Below, one piece after another: positions 42,827 to 52,140 of a stretch of DNA of 64,000 nucleotides. Every line of letters begins with the position of its first letter. Position 1 is the first letter of the stretch. The notes under the pieces were generated by a model. The model was not told where the DNA came from, made no database searches, and was given only the letters and a program-made list of their open reading frames with translations. The DNA lies in assembly GCA_046154965.1 (NCBI GenBank), contig JBJXDY010000058.1, forward strand, positions 6,560-70,559, written 5' to 3'. The stretch is from DATKFM01 sp046154965. Its GTDB lineage: Bacteria > Pseudomonadota > Alphaproteobacteria > Dongiales > Dongiaceae. A program made the position numbers and the translations under genes.

Positions 42827-42855
42827 AAGTAAGGGGAGACGCTCAGGGAGTCAAG
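42827..42855 (-). promoter_or_regulatory. RpoH-like promoter of groESL
   Basis: On the minus strand CTTGAC, 16 bases, CTTACTT, resembling alphaproteobacterial sigma-32 promoters (CTTGAC, then CYTATNT). The CIRCE lies immediately downstream, so repression would block early transcription. The rest of 42856-43051 shows no other feature. Confidence 0.5.
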
Positions 42856-43051
42856 GGCTGGGTGCGCGGCGTCACTGCAAAAACGTCAGCCAAGTCCGAG
42901 AATTGTTTGTTGGCAGCAGTCTCCGGGCAAGGCTGCTACAGCATTGTTTTAATTGATTCTTTATGGTTTACGCGCAGGATCAAAGACGATGCGCCGGGGT
43001 TGATTCCGGTCATCTCGGCGCAGCGAAGTAATGTCATGAGGTCGCAAGGCC

Positions 43052-43315
43052 ATGAGTGATTTCGCCAAGCAGTTGAAGGATTACCGGCTGACCACAGCGG
43101 AGATACTCTACCATCTGCCGGATCATCCGGCGCTCCTGCAGAGCTTTATCTGGCAGGAGCTGGATATCGCGCCGCGCTTTCCCGTGCTCAAGAAGTTCCT
43201 GAATTTCTGGACGCTCAATCTCGAGGGCAAGATCCACTCGGTGCGGGTGGCTTCCACGGGACTGATCAAGCCGGCGGAATTCCGGATGGCCAACGCCAGC
43301 TTTACGCTGCACTGA
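43052..43315 (+). CDS. usg: Usg family protein
   Basis: An 87-residue protein recognised from YRLTTAEILYHLPDHPALLQ and the following WQELDIAPRFPVLKKFLNFW. Usg occurs almost only in alphaproteobacteria, often near tryptophan genes, and has no established biochemical role. Here no trp gene adjoins it. Its transcript would be divergent from groESL. Start at ATG, with a weak AAGG ribosome-binding site. Confidence 0.9.
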   Translation: MSDFAKQLKDYRLTTAEILYHLPDHPALLQSFIWQELDIAPRFPVLKKFLNFWTLNLEGKIHSVRVASTGLIKPAEFRMANASFTLH

Positions 43316-43411
43316 CGCCGCCGGCTTCGCACTGCCGATCCGGCGGCATCAGCGCCAGCCGCGACACCGTTCCCCGTTGCCGCTGCAATCGCCGGCGGCT
43401 AGAAGCCGGGG

Positions 43412-44455
43412 ATGCCCCGCGACGACATCGCCCCCGCGCCCACCGCCGCCGACCGGCGCGTCGCCCTCTGGCTGTTGATCTGCTGCTCCATGATCTTCGT
43501 CATGGTGGTGATCGGCGGGATCACCCGCCTCACCGAAAGCGGACTCTCGATCACCGAGTGGAAGCCGATCAGCGGCATCATCCCGCCGCTGAGCGAGGCG
43601 CAATGGCAGGCCGAGTTCGATCTCTATCAGCGAATCCCCGAATATCAGCAGATCAACCGGGGCATGACGCTGGAAGAATTCAAAGGCATCTTCTGGTGGG
43701 AATTCATCCACCGGGTCTGGGGCCGTCTCATCGGCGTCGTCTTCCTGGTGCCGTTCGTCTGGCTGCTGCTGCGCCGCGAAGTCCGCCGCGAGATGATCCC
43801 CCACATGATCGCGCTGTTCGTACTCGGCGGCCTTCAAGGCACGCTCGGCTGGTACATGGTGAGCAGCGGTTTGGCGGAGCGCACGGATGTCAGCCAGTAC
43901 CGGCTGACGGCACATTTTCTGCTGGCGTTGGCGATCTTCAGTTATGCGCTGTGGCTGGCGCTGGCATTGCTGCGCCGCGGTGCACCCGCCGATCCGTCAG
44001 CAGCTAGATTGCGCGCGCATCTTTGGCTGACGGCGCTGTCCATTGCCTTGACCCTGACCTTCGGCGGCTTTGTCGCCGGACTGAACGGCGGTCTGGTCTA
44101 CAACAGCTTTCCGCTGATGGGCGGCCGGCTGCTGCCCGCCGATGCGTTTCAAACTCCCTGGAGTCCGTTCGAGGACCCCGTGACCGCCCAGTTTATCCAT
44201 CGCTGGTTGGCGATCGCGAGCGTGGTATTGGCGATCGGCCTGTGGCTACGCCGCGGAACTGTCACGGCCACGACAGCTAAGCCCATCCTGCTGCTGGCCG
44301 CCATGGCCGTGATCCAAGCCGGACTCGGTATCGCCACGCTCTTGCTGATCGTGCCGATCCCGCTGGCGGCCGCGCACCAAGCCGGCGCGGTTGTGTTGTG
44401 GACGCTTGCGCTCTGGTCGCTGCATGTCACGCAGCAAGGGCCCCAGAGGCCATAG
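43412..44455 (+). CDS. ctaA: Haem A synthase (COX15/CtaA)
   Basis: A 347-residue inner-membrane protein with eight hydrophobic segments that oxidises haem O to haem A for aa3-type cytochrome oxidase. ITRLTESGLSITEWKPISG is the type 2 COX15/CtaA signature. Haem-ligand histidines are in WEFIHRVWGR, RLTAHFLLAL, QFIHRWLAI and AAHQAGAV. No other cytochrome oxidase gene is adjacent. Start at ATG 43412; the organism therefore respires aerobically. Confidence 0.96.
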   Translation: MPRDDIAPAPTAADRRVALWLLICCSMIFVMVVIGGITRLTESGLSITEWKPISGIIPPLSEAQWQAEFDLYQRIPEYQQINRGMTLEEFKGIFWWEFIHRVWGRLIGVVFLVPFVWLLLRREVRREMIPHMIALFVLGGLQGTLGWYMVSSGLAERTDVSQYRLTAHFLLALAIFSYALWLALALLRRGAPADPSAARLRAHLWLTALSIALTLTFGGFVAGLNGGLVYNSFPLMGGRLLPADAFQTPWSPFEDPVTAQFIHRWLAIASVVLAIGLWLRRGTVTATTAKPILLLAAMAVIQAGLGIATLLLIVPIPLAAAHQAGAVVLWTLALWSLHVTQQGPQRP

Positions 44456-44507
44456 CCAGCTTCATTCCGTCGGGCTAACTTGCGCTTTATTCTTCGGGAG
44501 GCGCGCA

Positions 44508-45515
44508 ATGGAACCGGTAAAGTGGGGCGTGATCAGCACCGCCAAAATCGGCGTCGAGAAAGTCATTCCGGCGATGCAGAAGAGCCGGAATTGCAAGATC
44601 GCCGCCATCGCCTCGCGCGATCTCGCCCTTGGCCGCAAATGGGCGGACAAGCTCGGCATCCCCAAGGCCTATGGCAGCTATGATGAGCTTTTGGCCGACA
44701 GGGAGATCGAGGCGGTCTACAACCCGCTGCCCAACCACCTGCATGTCCCGCTTTCGATCAAGGCGGCGCAAGCCGGCAAGCATGTGTTGTGCGAAAAGCC
44801 GCTCGGTCTCGATGCAAAGGACGCGCAGCGCCTGGTCGCCGCCCGCGACAAGAGCGGCAAGCTGATCGCCGAGGCCTTCATGGTGCGCTATCACCCGCAG
44901 TGGCGCCGCGCGCGCGAGATCGTGCGCAGCGGCAAGATCGGCGAGCTGAAGGCGATCCAGGGATTTTTCAGCTACATGCTCACCGACGCGTCGAATGTGC
45001 GGAACAAGGCCGACATCGGCGGCGGGGGCCTGCTGGATATCGGCGTCTATCCCGTGGTGACGTCGCGCTTCCTGTTCGGAGCGGAGCCGACACGGGTGGC
45101 GGCCGTCATCGAACGCGATCCCGTATTCAAGACCGACCGGATGGCGAGCTGCCTGATGGATTTCCCCAAGGGCCAGGTCAGCTTCGTCTGCTCGACCCAG
45201 CTGGTGTCCTATCAGCGCATGCAGATCTTCGGCACGTCCGGCCGCATCGAAATCGAGATTCCGTTCAACGCGCCGCCGGACCGTCCCTGCCGCATCTTCA
45301 CCGACGACGGCAGCGGCCTGGGCGATGCCTCGGCCAAGCAAGAGGCGCTGCCGGTCTGCGATCAATACACGCTGCAGGGCGACGCCATGGCCGAGGCGAT
45401 TCGCACCGGCAAAGCGCTGGAGTTTCCGCTCGAGGATTCCGTGGCGAACATGCGGGTGATCGACACGTTGTTCCGGGCGGGCCTTTCCGGCAAATGGGAA
45501 TCCGTCGCCGGATAG
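44508..45515 (+). CDS. Gfo/Idh/MocA family NAD(P)-dependent oxidoreductase
   Basis: A 335-residue two-domain dehydrogenase. The N-terminal Rossmann fold starts VKWGVISTAKIGVEKVIPAM. The conserved EKPLG motif is in KHVLCEKPLGLDAKDAQ, and the C-terminal sheet domain contains GGGGLLDIGVYPV. Substrates in this family are mostly sugars or polyols; the particular one is unknown. The ATG at 44508 follows CGGGAGG; a longer upstream frame would overlap ctaA. Bases 45516-45695 downstream are GC-rich without a gene. Confidence 0.88.
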   Translation: MEPVKWGVISTAKIGVEKVIPAMQKSRNCKIAAIASRDLALGRKWADKLGIPKAYGSYDELLADREIEAVYNPLPNHLHVPLSIKAAQAGKHVLCEKPLGLDAKDAQRLVAARDKSGKLIAEAFMVRYHPQWRRAREIVRSGKIGELKAIQGFFSYMLTDASNVRNKADIGGGGLLDIGVYPVVTSRFLFGAEPTRVAAVIERDPVFKTDRMASCLMDFPKGQVSFVCSTQLVSYQRMQIFGTSGRIEIEIPFNAPPDRPCRIFTDDGSGLGDASAKQEALPVCDQYTLQGDAMAEAIRTGKALEFPLEDSVANMRVIDTLFRAGLSGKWESVAG

Positions 45516-45695
45516 CGCGCCGGTGACAGCGCAAAAGCCCTTGGGATCAAGGCCGTGCGGCCGGCCCCCGCGGGCGCCGCGAGCCGTCGCTTTGGCGCTT
45601 GTGAAGCCGCCCCCCGGCGGGCTAGCTTTTGGCCAAACGATTAGGAGTCAGAAAAACGCACTGATCGGAAAACCCTGAAATCAAGGAGGCACATC

Positions 45696-46874
45696 ATGAC
45701 AGGGACGAGTCTTCGTTTGTTCGCGCTGGGCGGCGCGGCCGCAATCGCGATGGGCGGCCTGGCCGCGACGGCCAATGCCGACATGTTACAGAGCGTCGGA
45801 CAAGGCGAAGGCCAGGTGGATATCGTCGCATGGCCCGGCTACATCGAGCGCGGCGAGACCGATAAGGCCTTCGACTGGGTGACCGATTTCGAGGGCAAGT
45901 CCGGCTGCAAGGTCAACGTCAAGACGGCCAACACGTCAGATGAAATGGTCGCCCTGATGAACGAGGGCGGCTTCGACCTGGTTACCGCGTCGGGCGACGC
46001 CAGCCTGCGGCTGATCGCCGGCGGCAAGGTGCAGGAAGTCAACACGGCGCTGGTGCCGAGCTGGAGCACGGTGGATGAACGGCTGCAGAAGGCGCCCTGG
46101 CACACGGTCGATGGCAAGCATTATGGCGTGCCCTATCAATGGGGCCCGAATGTGCTCGCCTACAACACCAACGTCTTCAAGGAAGCGCCGAAGAGTTGGG
46201 ACGTTGTGTTCGGCGAGATGAATCTGCCGGATGGCAAATCCAACAAGGGCCGCGTGCAGGCTTTCGACGGGCCGATCTACATCGCCGATGCCGCGCTGTA
46301 CCTGATGAAGCACAAGCCGGAACTGGGCATCGCCGATCCCTATGCCCTGAATGAAGACCAGTACAAGGCGGCGCTCGAGCTGCTGCGCGGCCAGCGGCAG
46401 ATCGTCGGCCGCTATTGGCATGACGCGTTCGTGCAGATCGACGACTTTAAGAACGAAGGGGTCGTGGCTTCTTCGTCCTGGCCGTTCCAGGTCAATCTGT
46501 TGAAGGCGGAGAATTTGCCGATCGCCAGCACGGTGCCGGAAGAAGGTGCTACCGGATGGGCCGATACCACGATGATGCATTCGGAAGCGCCGCATCCGAA
46601 TTGCGCCTATATGTGGCTGGAGCACTCGATCAATCCGAAGCTGCAGGGCGATCTTGCGGCTTGGTTCGGGTCCAATCCGGCAGTGTTGGCGGCCTGCAAG
46701 GGCAATGCGCTGCTGACCGATGCCGGTTGCGAGACCAACGGCATGGGCAAGTTCGAGCAAATCCACTTCTGGAAGACGCCGCGGGCCGATTGCGGCGCTC
46801 CGGGCGGCGGCAAGGAATGCGTGCCTTACTACCGCTGGGTATCCGACTACATCGCCATCCTCGGCGGACGATGA
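45696..46874 (+). CDS. Polyamine-type ABC transporter, periplasmic substrate-binding protein
   Basis: A 392-residue exported protein with a signal peptide ending near ANA at residues 26-28. It belongs to the PotD/PotF group of extracellular solute-binding proteins (VDIVAWPGYIERGE near the mature start; YGVPYQWGPNVLAYNTNVF in the middle). Six cysteines in the mature part, more than usual, cluster near the C-terminus. Putrescine, spermidine or a related cation is the likely ligand; quaternary amines and opines are alternatives. It is first in a complete importer operon with ATPase and two permeases. A hairpin and a palindrome just after its stop may set its expression above that of the membrane components. 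Confidence 0.88.
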   Translation: MTGTSLRLFALGGAAAIAMGGLAATANADMLQSVGQGEGQVDIVAWPGYIERGETDKAFDWVTDFEGKSGCKVNVKTANTSDEMVALMNEGGFDLVTASGDASLRLIAGGKVQEVNTALVPSWSTVDERLQKAPWHTVDGKHYGVPYQWGPNVLAYNTNVFKEAPKSWDVVFGEMNLPDGKSNKGRVQAFDGPIYIADAALYLMKHKPELGIADPYALNEDQYKAALELLRGQRQIVGRYWHDAFVQIDDFKNEGVVASSSWPFQVNLLKAENLPIASTVPEEGATGWADTTMMHSEAPHPNCAYMWLEHSINPKLQGDLAAWFGSNPAVLAACKGNALLTDAGCETNGMGKFEQIHFWKTPRADCGAPGGGKECVPYYRWVSDYIAILGGR

Positions 46875-46878
46875 CCGG

Positions 46879-46898
46879 CGGTCTCCGTTAGGAGACCG
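46879..46898 (+). other. Hairpin right after the binding-protein stop codon
   Basis: CGGTCTCC, GTTA, GGAGACCG: a perfect 8-bp stem with a tetraloop, 5 bases past the stop and with no T-tract. Such structures commonly protect the upstream part of binding-protein operon mRNAs from 3' exonucleases or cause partial termination. Confidence 0.6.
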
Positions 46899-46915
46899 GG
46901 TGAAAGCTTGACGAT

Positions 46916-46944
46916 ATAGGGGCGGGTGTGACACCCGCCCCTAT
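46916..46944. repeat. Perfect 29-bp palindrome with TAGGGGCGGG ends
   Basis: ATAGGGGCGGGTGT, one base, ACACCCGCCCCTAT. The ends resemble those of the element at 17660. It lies between the binding-protein hairpin and the ATPase start, inside an operon. Confidence 0.7.
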
Positions 46945-46962
46945 GATTGCCGGGACATCCCG

Positions 46963-48015
46963 ATGATGAACAACTCTCCCGCCGGCACGGCCATCAGTTT
47001 CCGCGGCGTCAGCCGCCATTTCGGCCAAGTGTGCGCCGTCGACAATGTCAGCTTCGACATCGCCGATCGCGAATTCTTCGCCATGCTCGGGCCATCGGGC
47101 TCCGGCAAAACCACCTGCCTGCGGTTGATCGCCGGGTTCGAGCAGCCGACATCAGGCGAGATCCAACTGCATGGCAAACCGATGACGGGCGTGCCGCCCT
47201 ATGAGCGGGACGTCAACACCGTGTTCCAGGACTATGCGCTGTTCCCCCATATGACCGTGGGCGAGAACGTGGCCTATGGCCTGATGATCAAGAAAGCGCC
47301 GCGGGCCGAGCGCGAGAAGCGCACGGGCGAAATGCTGGAAATGGTGGCCCTGTCGGGCATGGCCGGGCGTAAGCCGGGCCAGCTGTCGGGCGGTCAGCGG
47401 CAGCGGGTGGCGCTGGCCCGCGCCCTGATCAATCAGCCGAGCGTGCTGCTGCTGGACGAGCCGCTGGGCGCGCTGGATCTAAAGCTGCGCGAGCAGATGC
47501 AGGTCGAACTGAAATCGATCCAGCGCCAGATCGGCATCACATTCATCTATGTCACCCACGACCAGGGCGAGGCCTTGAGCATGAGCGACCGGGTCGCGGT
47601 CTTCAACCAGGGCAAGATCGAGCAGATCGGCGCGCCGGCCGATATCTACGAACATCCCTCCAGCGCCTTCGTCGCCGGGTTCGTCGGCATCTCCAATCTG
47701 CTGGACGAGAAGGCCGCCGCGGCGATCACCGGCACGCGGCAGACATTCTCGATCCGGCCGGAGAAGATAGTGCTGCTGCCGCCTGGCGCCACCGTGCCCG
47801 ACGACCGCCATGTCGCCGACGGCCGCATCGATTCCGTGCTCTATCTCGGCGCCAGCACGCGCTACAACATCGCGCTCGATGCCGGCGGCGAACTCACTGT
47901 TATCGAGCAGAACCGCGAGAGCGCCGGCCGCGACGAGCTGCGGCAGCAGGGCCGGCCCGTGCGGCTGGCCTGGCCGAAAAGCCATATCCAGCGCATCGGC
48001 GGGGCCAACCCATGA
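46963..48015 (+). CDS. Polyamine-type ABC transporter, ATP-binding protein (PotA-like)
   Basis: A 350-residue ATPase. Walker A GPSGSGKTT, signature LSGGQRQRVALARAL, Walker B VLLLDEPLGALD and the switch histidine YVTHDQGEA are intact. The C-terminal TOBE domain (from about residue 270, IRPEKIVLLPPG) is typical of the spermidine/putrescine branch. Its stop overlaps the next permease start as ATGA. ATGATG start, with a weak ribosome-binding site, perhaps compensated by the upstream structures. Confidence 0.93.
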   Translation: MMNNSPAGTAISFRGVSRHFGQVCAVDNVSFDIADREFFAMLGPSGSGKTTCLRLIAGFEQPTSGEIQLHGKPMTGVPPYERDVNTVFQDYALFPHMTVGENVAYGLMIKKAPRAEREKRTGEMLEMVALSGMAGRKPGQLSGGQRQRVALARALINQPSVLLLDEPLGALDLKLREQMQVELKSIQRQIGITFIYVTHDQGEALSMSDRVAVFNQGKIEQIGAPADIYEHPSSAFVAGFVGISNLLDEKAAAAITGTRQTFSIRPEKIVLLPPGATVPDDRHVADGRIDSVLYLGASTRYNIALDAGGELTVIEQNRESAGRDELRQQGRPVRLAWPKSHIQRIGGANP

Positions 48016-48953
48016 CTGCCGCGGCCATCGAGGCACCTTCGGTCTCCCTGAGCGGGCGCCTGTCGACCTATTTCTATCTGCGGCCGCGCTTGCTGTTACT
48101 GCTGCTGCTGGTGCCGCCGCTGCTCTGGCTGGGCGTCGTCTATCTGGGTTCGCTGCTGGCGCTGCTGCTGCAAAGCTTCTTCTACATCGACGATTTCACC
48201 GGCCAGGTGGTCCATGAATTCACCCTGAAGACTCTGGGCGAACTGTTCACGGCGGCGAACCTGTCGGTCATCTGGCGGACCTTCGCCATGGCGGCGCTGG
48301 TGACGATCGCCTGCGCCGTGATCGGTTTTCCCGTTGCCTACTACATGGCGCGGTTCGCCGGGCCGCGGGCCAAGGCACTTTTCTATGTCGGCATCATGCT
48401 GCCGCTGTGGTCCAGCTATCTGGTGCGGGTCTATGCCTGGAAGCTGTTGCTGGCCAAGGAAGGCGTGATCACCTGGATCTTCGAGGAACTGCATCTGAAC
48501 TGGCTGCTCGATGGGATTCTCGCGATCCCGGTCATCGGCGGCCCCTCGCTGTCGACCGCCTATATCGGCACTTTCATCGTCTTCGTCTACATCTGGCTGC
48601 CCTTCATGATCCTGCCGATCGAGGCGGCGCTGGAGCGCGTGCCGAAATCGATGATCGAGGCCTCGGCCGATCTGGGCGCGCGCCCGCGGGAGACGTTCTG
48701 GCGCGTGCTGCTGCCGCTGGCGATTCCCGGCGTAGCGGCCGGTTCGATCTTCACCTTCTCGCTGACACTTGGTGACTACATCCTGCCGAGCATCATCGGC
48801 AACTCCGCGCCGTTCATCGGCATGGTGGTGCTGGCCTATCAGGGCACGGCCGGCAATATCCCGTTGGCGGCCGCCTTCACCGTCGTGCCGATCGCGATCA
48901 TGGCCGTCTACCTGACGCTGGCAAAGCGGGTTGGGGCGTTTGATGCGCTCTAA
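48012..48953 (+). CDS. Polyamine-type ABC transporter permease (PotB-like)
   Basis: A 313-residue inner-membrane permease with six main hydrophobic segments. The EAA-type cytoplasmic loop for contact with the ATPase is at EASADLGARPRETFWRVLLP. Overlaps the ATPase gene by 4 bases and the next permease gene by 11 bases. Confidence 0.92.
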   Translation: MTAAAIEAPSVSLSGRLSTYFYLRPRLLLLLLLVPPLLWLGVVYLGSLLALLLQSFFYIDDFTGQVVHEFTLKTLGELFTAANLSVIWRTFAMAALVTIACAVIGFPVAYYMARFAGPRAKALFYVGIMLPLWSSYLVRVYAWKLLLAKEGVITWIFEELHLNWLLDGILAIPVIGGPSLSTAYIGTFIVFVYIWLPFMILPIEAALERVPKSMIEASADLGARPRETFWRVLLPLAIPGVAAGSIFTFSLTLGDYILPSIIGNSAPFIGMVVLAYQGTAGNIPLAAAFTVVPIAIMAVYLTLAKRVGAFDAL

Positions 48954-49770
48954 GGGATCCACGCGCACCGGCACCGGCGCCGGCTGGGGACTCACGGCGG
49001 CCGCGACGGTCGGGCTGCTGTTCCTGCATCTGCCATTGGCCTTCATCTTCCTCTATGCCTTTTCGACCGACGAGAAAAGCTTCAGCTTCCCCCTGCCCGG
49101 CCTGACGACGAAGTGGTTTGGCGTCGTGCTCGATCGGCCGGATATCTGGGCGGCGATGTGGTTGTCGGTGAAAGTGGCCGCGGTGGCGACGGCGCTGGCC
49201 ATGGTGCTGGGCACGCTGGCGGCGGCGGCTATGTACCGGCAAAAGTTCTTCGGCCGCGAGGTGGTGACCTTGCTGATCCTGCTGCCTATCGCCCTGCCCG
49301 GCATCGTCACGGGCATCAGCCTGCGCTCGGCGTTCAATCTGGCGGATCTGCCGTTCAGCTATTTCACCATCGTCCTGGGCCATGCCACGTTCTGCATCGT
49401 CGTGGTCTATAACAATGTCGTCGCGCGGTTCCGCCGTTCCTCGCCCTCGATGATCGAGGCCTCGATGGACCTGGGCGCGAACAGCTTCCAGACTTTCCGC
49501 TACATCATCCTGCCGAATATCGCGACGGCGCTGCTCGCCGGCGGCATGCTGGCCTTTGCGCTATCGTTCGACGAAATCATCGTCACCACCTTTACCGCCG
49601 GGCAACAGGAGACGCTGCCGATCTGGATGCTGCGGGAACTGGTGCGCCCGCGCCAACGGCCGGTGACGAACGTCGTGGCCGTGTTCGTGATCGCAGTGAC
49701 GTTTGTCCCGATCCTTGCCGCGTACTATTTGACCCGCGACACGCACGACGTCGCCGGCAGCGGAAAGTAG
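48943..49770 (+). CDS. Polyamine-type ABC transporter permease (PotC-like)
   Basis: A 275-residue second permease with six membrane segments and EAA loop EASMDLGANSFQTFRYIILP. I use the ATG at 48943, inside the previous gene's end; an in-frame TTG 12 bases upstream is possible. It completes a canonical importer (binding protein, ATPase, two permeases). The gap 49771-49903 shows no other feature. Confidence 0.92.
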   Translation: MRSKGSTRTGTGAGWGLTAAATVGLLFLHLPLAFIFLYAFSTDEKSFSFPLPGLTTKWFGVVLDRPDIWAAMWLSVKVAAVATALAMVLGTLAAAAMYRQKFFGREVVTLLILLPIALPGIVTGISLRSAFNLADLPFSYFTIVLGHATFCIVVVYNNVVARFRRSSPSMIEASMDLGANSFQTFRYIILPNIATALLAGGMLAFALSFDEIIVTTFTAGQQETLPIWMLRELVRPRQRPVTNVVAVFVIAVTFVPILAAYYLTRDTHDVAGSGK

Positions 49771-49903
49771 GCGGACACTTCGCTTGCCCTCGATCTCATC
49801 CGGGACTATTATTGGGATGCGGGGGTAACGCGGTCTCCCCGCCTTCCCAAGGCTTCATCGCCCAAGAACCGCTCCGGTCTCTCTGTGACAGAGGACTCGA
49901 GCG

Positions 49904-50746
49904 ATGAGCGATTCATTCAATATTGTTTCTCCAGATGAACTGCGGCGGCTGATCGGCCGGCCGGACTGTCCGCCTGTCATCGACGTGCGGCGGCGCGCCG
50001 TGTTCGAGGCGGCCGAAACCATCATCCCCGGCAGCCAGTGGCGCGATCATGCCGAAGCCGGTAATTGGTCCCGGCAACTGATCGCGGGCTCCGACGTGAT
50101 CGTTTATTGCGTGCATGGCCACAATGTGAGCCAGGCGGCCATGGCGGACCTGCGGCGCCTCGGTTATCGCGCCCGCGCTCTGACTGGCGGCATCGAGGCC
50201 TACACAGACGCGGGCGGCGTCCTGCTGCAGAAAGCGGCCTTGCCGGCAGGGGGCTGGGAAACGCCGAGCCGTTGGATCACGCGGGAGCGGCCGAAGATCG
50301 ACCGCATCGCCTGTCCCTGGCTGGTGCGGCGGTTCATCGATCCCACGGCGGAGTTCTACTACGTCGCCGCGGATCAGGTTGAGGCGGCTGGGGTAGACCT
50401 CAAGGCAACGCCTTACGACATTCCCGGCGCCGCATTCTCCCATGACGGCGATCTCTGCAGCTTCGATGCCTTCATCAGCAGGTTCGGCATCAAGGACCCG
50501 GCGCTTGACCGGCTTGCCCTGATCGTGCGCGGCGCGGACACCGGCCATCCGGAACTGGCGCCGCAATGCGCCGGGCTCCTGGCGACGTCGCTCGGACTTT
50601 CGGCGCTCTACACCGACGACCACGAGATGCTGCATCACGGTTTGACTCTTTACGATGCCTTCTATGCCTGGTGCCGTGAAGCTTCGGCGGAAACCCATGG
50701 CTGGCCGCCGGTCGCCACGGCCCAAGCGCCGAAGCTGAGGGTCTGA
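49904..50746 (+). CDS. chrB: Rhodanese-ChrB fusion, chromate resistance protein
   Basis: A 280-residue protein. An N-terminal rhodanese domain (residues 1-105) has the active-site cysteine C69 in VIVYCVHGHNVSQAA. It is followed by a ChrB C-terminal domain (ERPKIDRIACPWLVRRFIDP onwards, residues 118-270) rich in His/Asp/Cys. ChrB-type proteins regulate or assist chromate resistance. Here the usual N-terminal regulatory half is replaced by rhodanese, suggesting a sulfur-transfer or reductive role. Its stop shares a base with the chrA start (TGATG). The combination occurs in other alphaproteobacteria, but its chemistry is not established as far as I know. Confidence 0.8.
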   Translation: MSDSFNIVSPDELRRLIGRPDCPPVIDVRRRAVFEAAETIIPGSQWRDHAEAGNWSRQLIAGSDVIVYCVHGHNVSQAAMADLRRLGYRARALTGGIEAYTDAGGVLLQKAALPAGGWETPSRWITRERPKIDRIACPWLVRRFIDPTAEFYYVAADQVEAAGVDLKATPYDIPGAAFSHDGDLCSFDAFISRFGIKDPALDRLALIVRGADTGHPELAPQCAGLLATSLGLSALYTDDHEMLHHGLTLYDAFYAWCREASAETHGWPPVATAQAPKLRV

Positions 50747-52140
50747 TGATGAATCCGGCGACACAGGCATCCGAACCTCGAGCGACATCGACCGAAACCG
50801 GCGTCAGCCTCGGCGAAGCGGCGCGCCTCTGGTTGAAGGTGGGATGCCTCGGCTTCGGCGGACCGGCGGGCCAGATCGCGCTGATGCACCGGCTGGTGGT
50901 CGATGAGAAACGCTGGGTTGGCGAGGAGCGCTTCCTGCACGCCCTCAACTACTGCATGCTGCTGCCGGGGCCCGAAGCGCAGCAACTCGCCATCTATCTC
51001 GGTTGGCTGCTGCACCGGACGGCCGGCGGACTCATCGCCGGGATTCTATTCGTCCTGCCGGGCGCGATCGTCATGTTCGGACTCAGCCTGGCCTATGTGT
51101 GGTCGCGCCAGTTCGAGCTGTCGGCGGGAGTGTTCCTGGGCTTGAAGGCCGCGGTGCTGGCAATCGTCGTCGAAGCCGTCATCCGCATCGGCCGGCGGGC
51201 GCTGAAGAACCGACTGATGGTCGGGATCGCCGCGGCAGCGTTCCTGGCGATCTTCATATTCCAAGTACCGTTTCCGCTAATCGTTCTTAGCGCGGGCGCG
51301 ATCGGCGCCATCGGCGCGAACCGCAGGCCGGATCTGTTCACAGCCGCCGGCCATGATGGCGGGGCGGGAAAGGCCGGCCTGATCGACCGCATCATCGACG
51401 GAGGCGGCGCGGCACACACAAAGCCGAGCAGCGGACATGTTTGGCGTACCCTGCTCTTGTGGCTGCCGCTCTGGCTCGCGCCGGTGGCCGTGCTGGTCTT
51501 TCTCCTCGGACCTGACCACCTATTCAGCCAGATCGCGCTGTTCTTCAGCAAGATGGCTGTCGTGACATTCGGCGGCGCCTATGCCGTTCTGGCCTACGTG
51601 GCGCAGGAAGCGGTGCAGGGCTATGGCTGGCTGCGGCCGGGCGAGATGCTGGATGGCCTGGCGCTGGCAGAGACGACGCCGGGGCCGCTGATTCTGGTCT
51701 TGCAGTTCGTCGGCTTCCTCGGCGCCTATCATGCGCCCGGCGCGCTGGCCCCCTGGTTCGCCGGTCTGATCGCCTCGTTGCTGACGCTGTGGGTGACTTT
51801 CGCCCCCTGCTTTCTCTGGATCTTCCTCGGTGCACCCTATGTGGAGCGCGTGCGCTCCAACGCAATGCTGAGCGGCGCGCTCGCGGCCATCACCGCCGCC
51901 GTGGTCGGCGTGATCCTCAATCTCGCGCTGTGGTTCTCGCTGCATAGCATCTTCTCGGAAGTGCGGCCGGGGGAGCTTGGCGTCTTCAGCTTGCCCCTGC
52001 CCGTCCTCTCCAGCATCGACTGGCTGGCGCTGGCGCTCACCGCCATGGCGCTGGTCGCAACGCTGCGCTTCAAGACCGGCATGATTGCAACGCTAACGGC
52101 GGCCGCGCTGATCGGCGGTCTGCTTCAAGGGCTGCGCTGA
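50746..52140 (+). CDS. chrA: Chromate transporter ChrA
   Basis: A 464-residue long-chain CHR-family efflux protein made of two homologous halves. The first half contains KVGCLGFGGPAGQIALMHR and the second FFSKMAVVTFGGAYAVLAYVAQEAV, both with the conserved FGG signature. PGPEAQQLA and TTPGPLILVLQFVGFLGA are the PGP-type loops. It exports chromate using the membrane potential. Translationally coupled to the rhodanese-ChrB gene. Its last 48 bases overlap the convergent aquaporin gene, an unusually long 3' overlap. Confidence 0.95.
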   Translation: MMNPATQASEPRATSTETGVSLGEAARLWLKVGCLGFGGPAGQIALMHRLVVDEKRWVGEERFLHALNYCMLLPGPEAQQLAIYLGWLLHRTAGGLIAGILFVLPGAIVMFGLSLAYVWSRQFELSAGVFLGLKAAVLAIVVEAVIRIGRRALKNRLMVGIAAAAFLAIFIFQVPFPLIVLSAGAIGAIGANRRPDLFTAAGHDGGAGKAGLIDRIIDGGGAAHTKPSSGHVWRTLLLWLPLWLAPVAVLVFLLGPDHLFSQIALFFSKMAVVTFGGAYAVLAYVAQEAVQGYGWLRPGEMLDGLALAETTPGPLILVLQFVGFLGAYHAPGALAPWFAGLIASLLTLWVTFAPCFLWIFLGAPYVERVRSNAMLSGALAAITAAVVGVILNLALWFSLHSIFSEVRPGELGVFSLPLPVLSSIDWLALALTAMALVATLRFKTGMIATLTAAALIGGLLQGLR

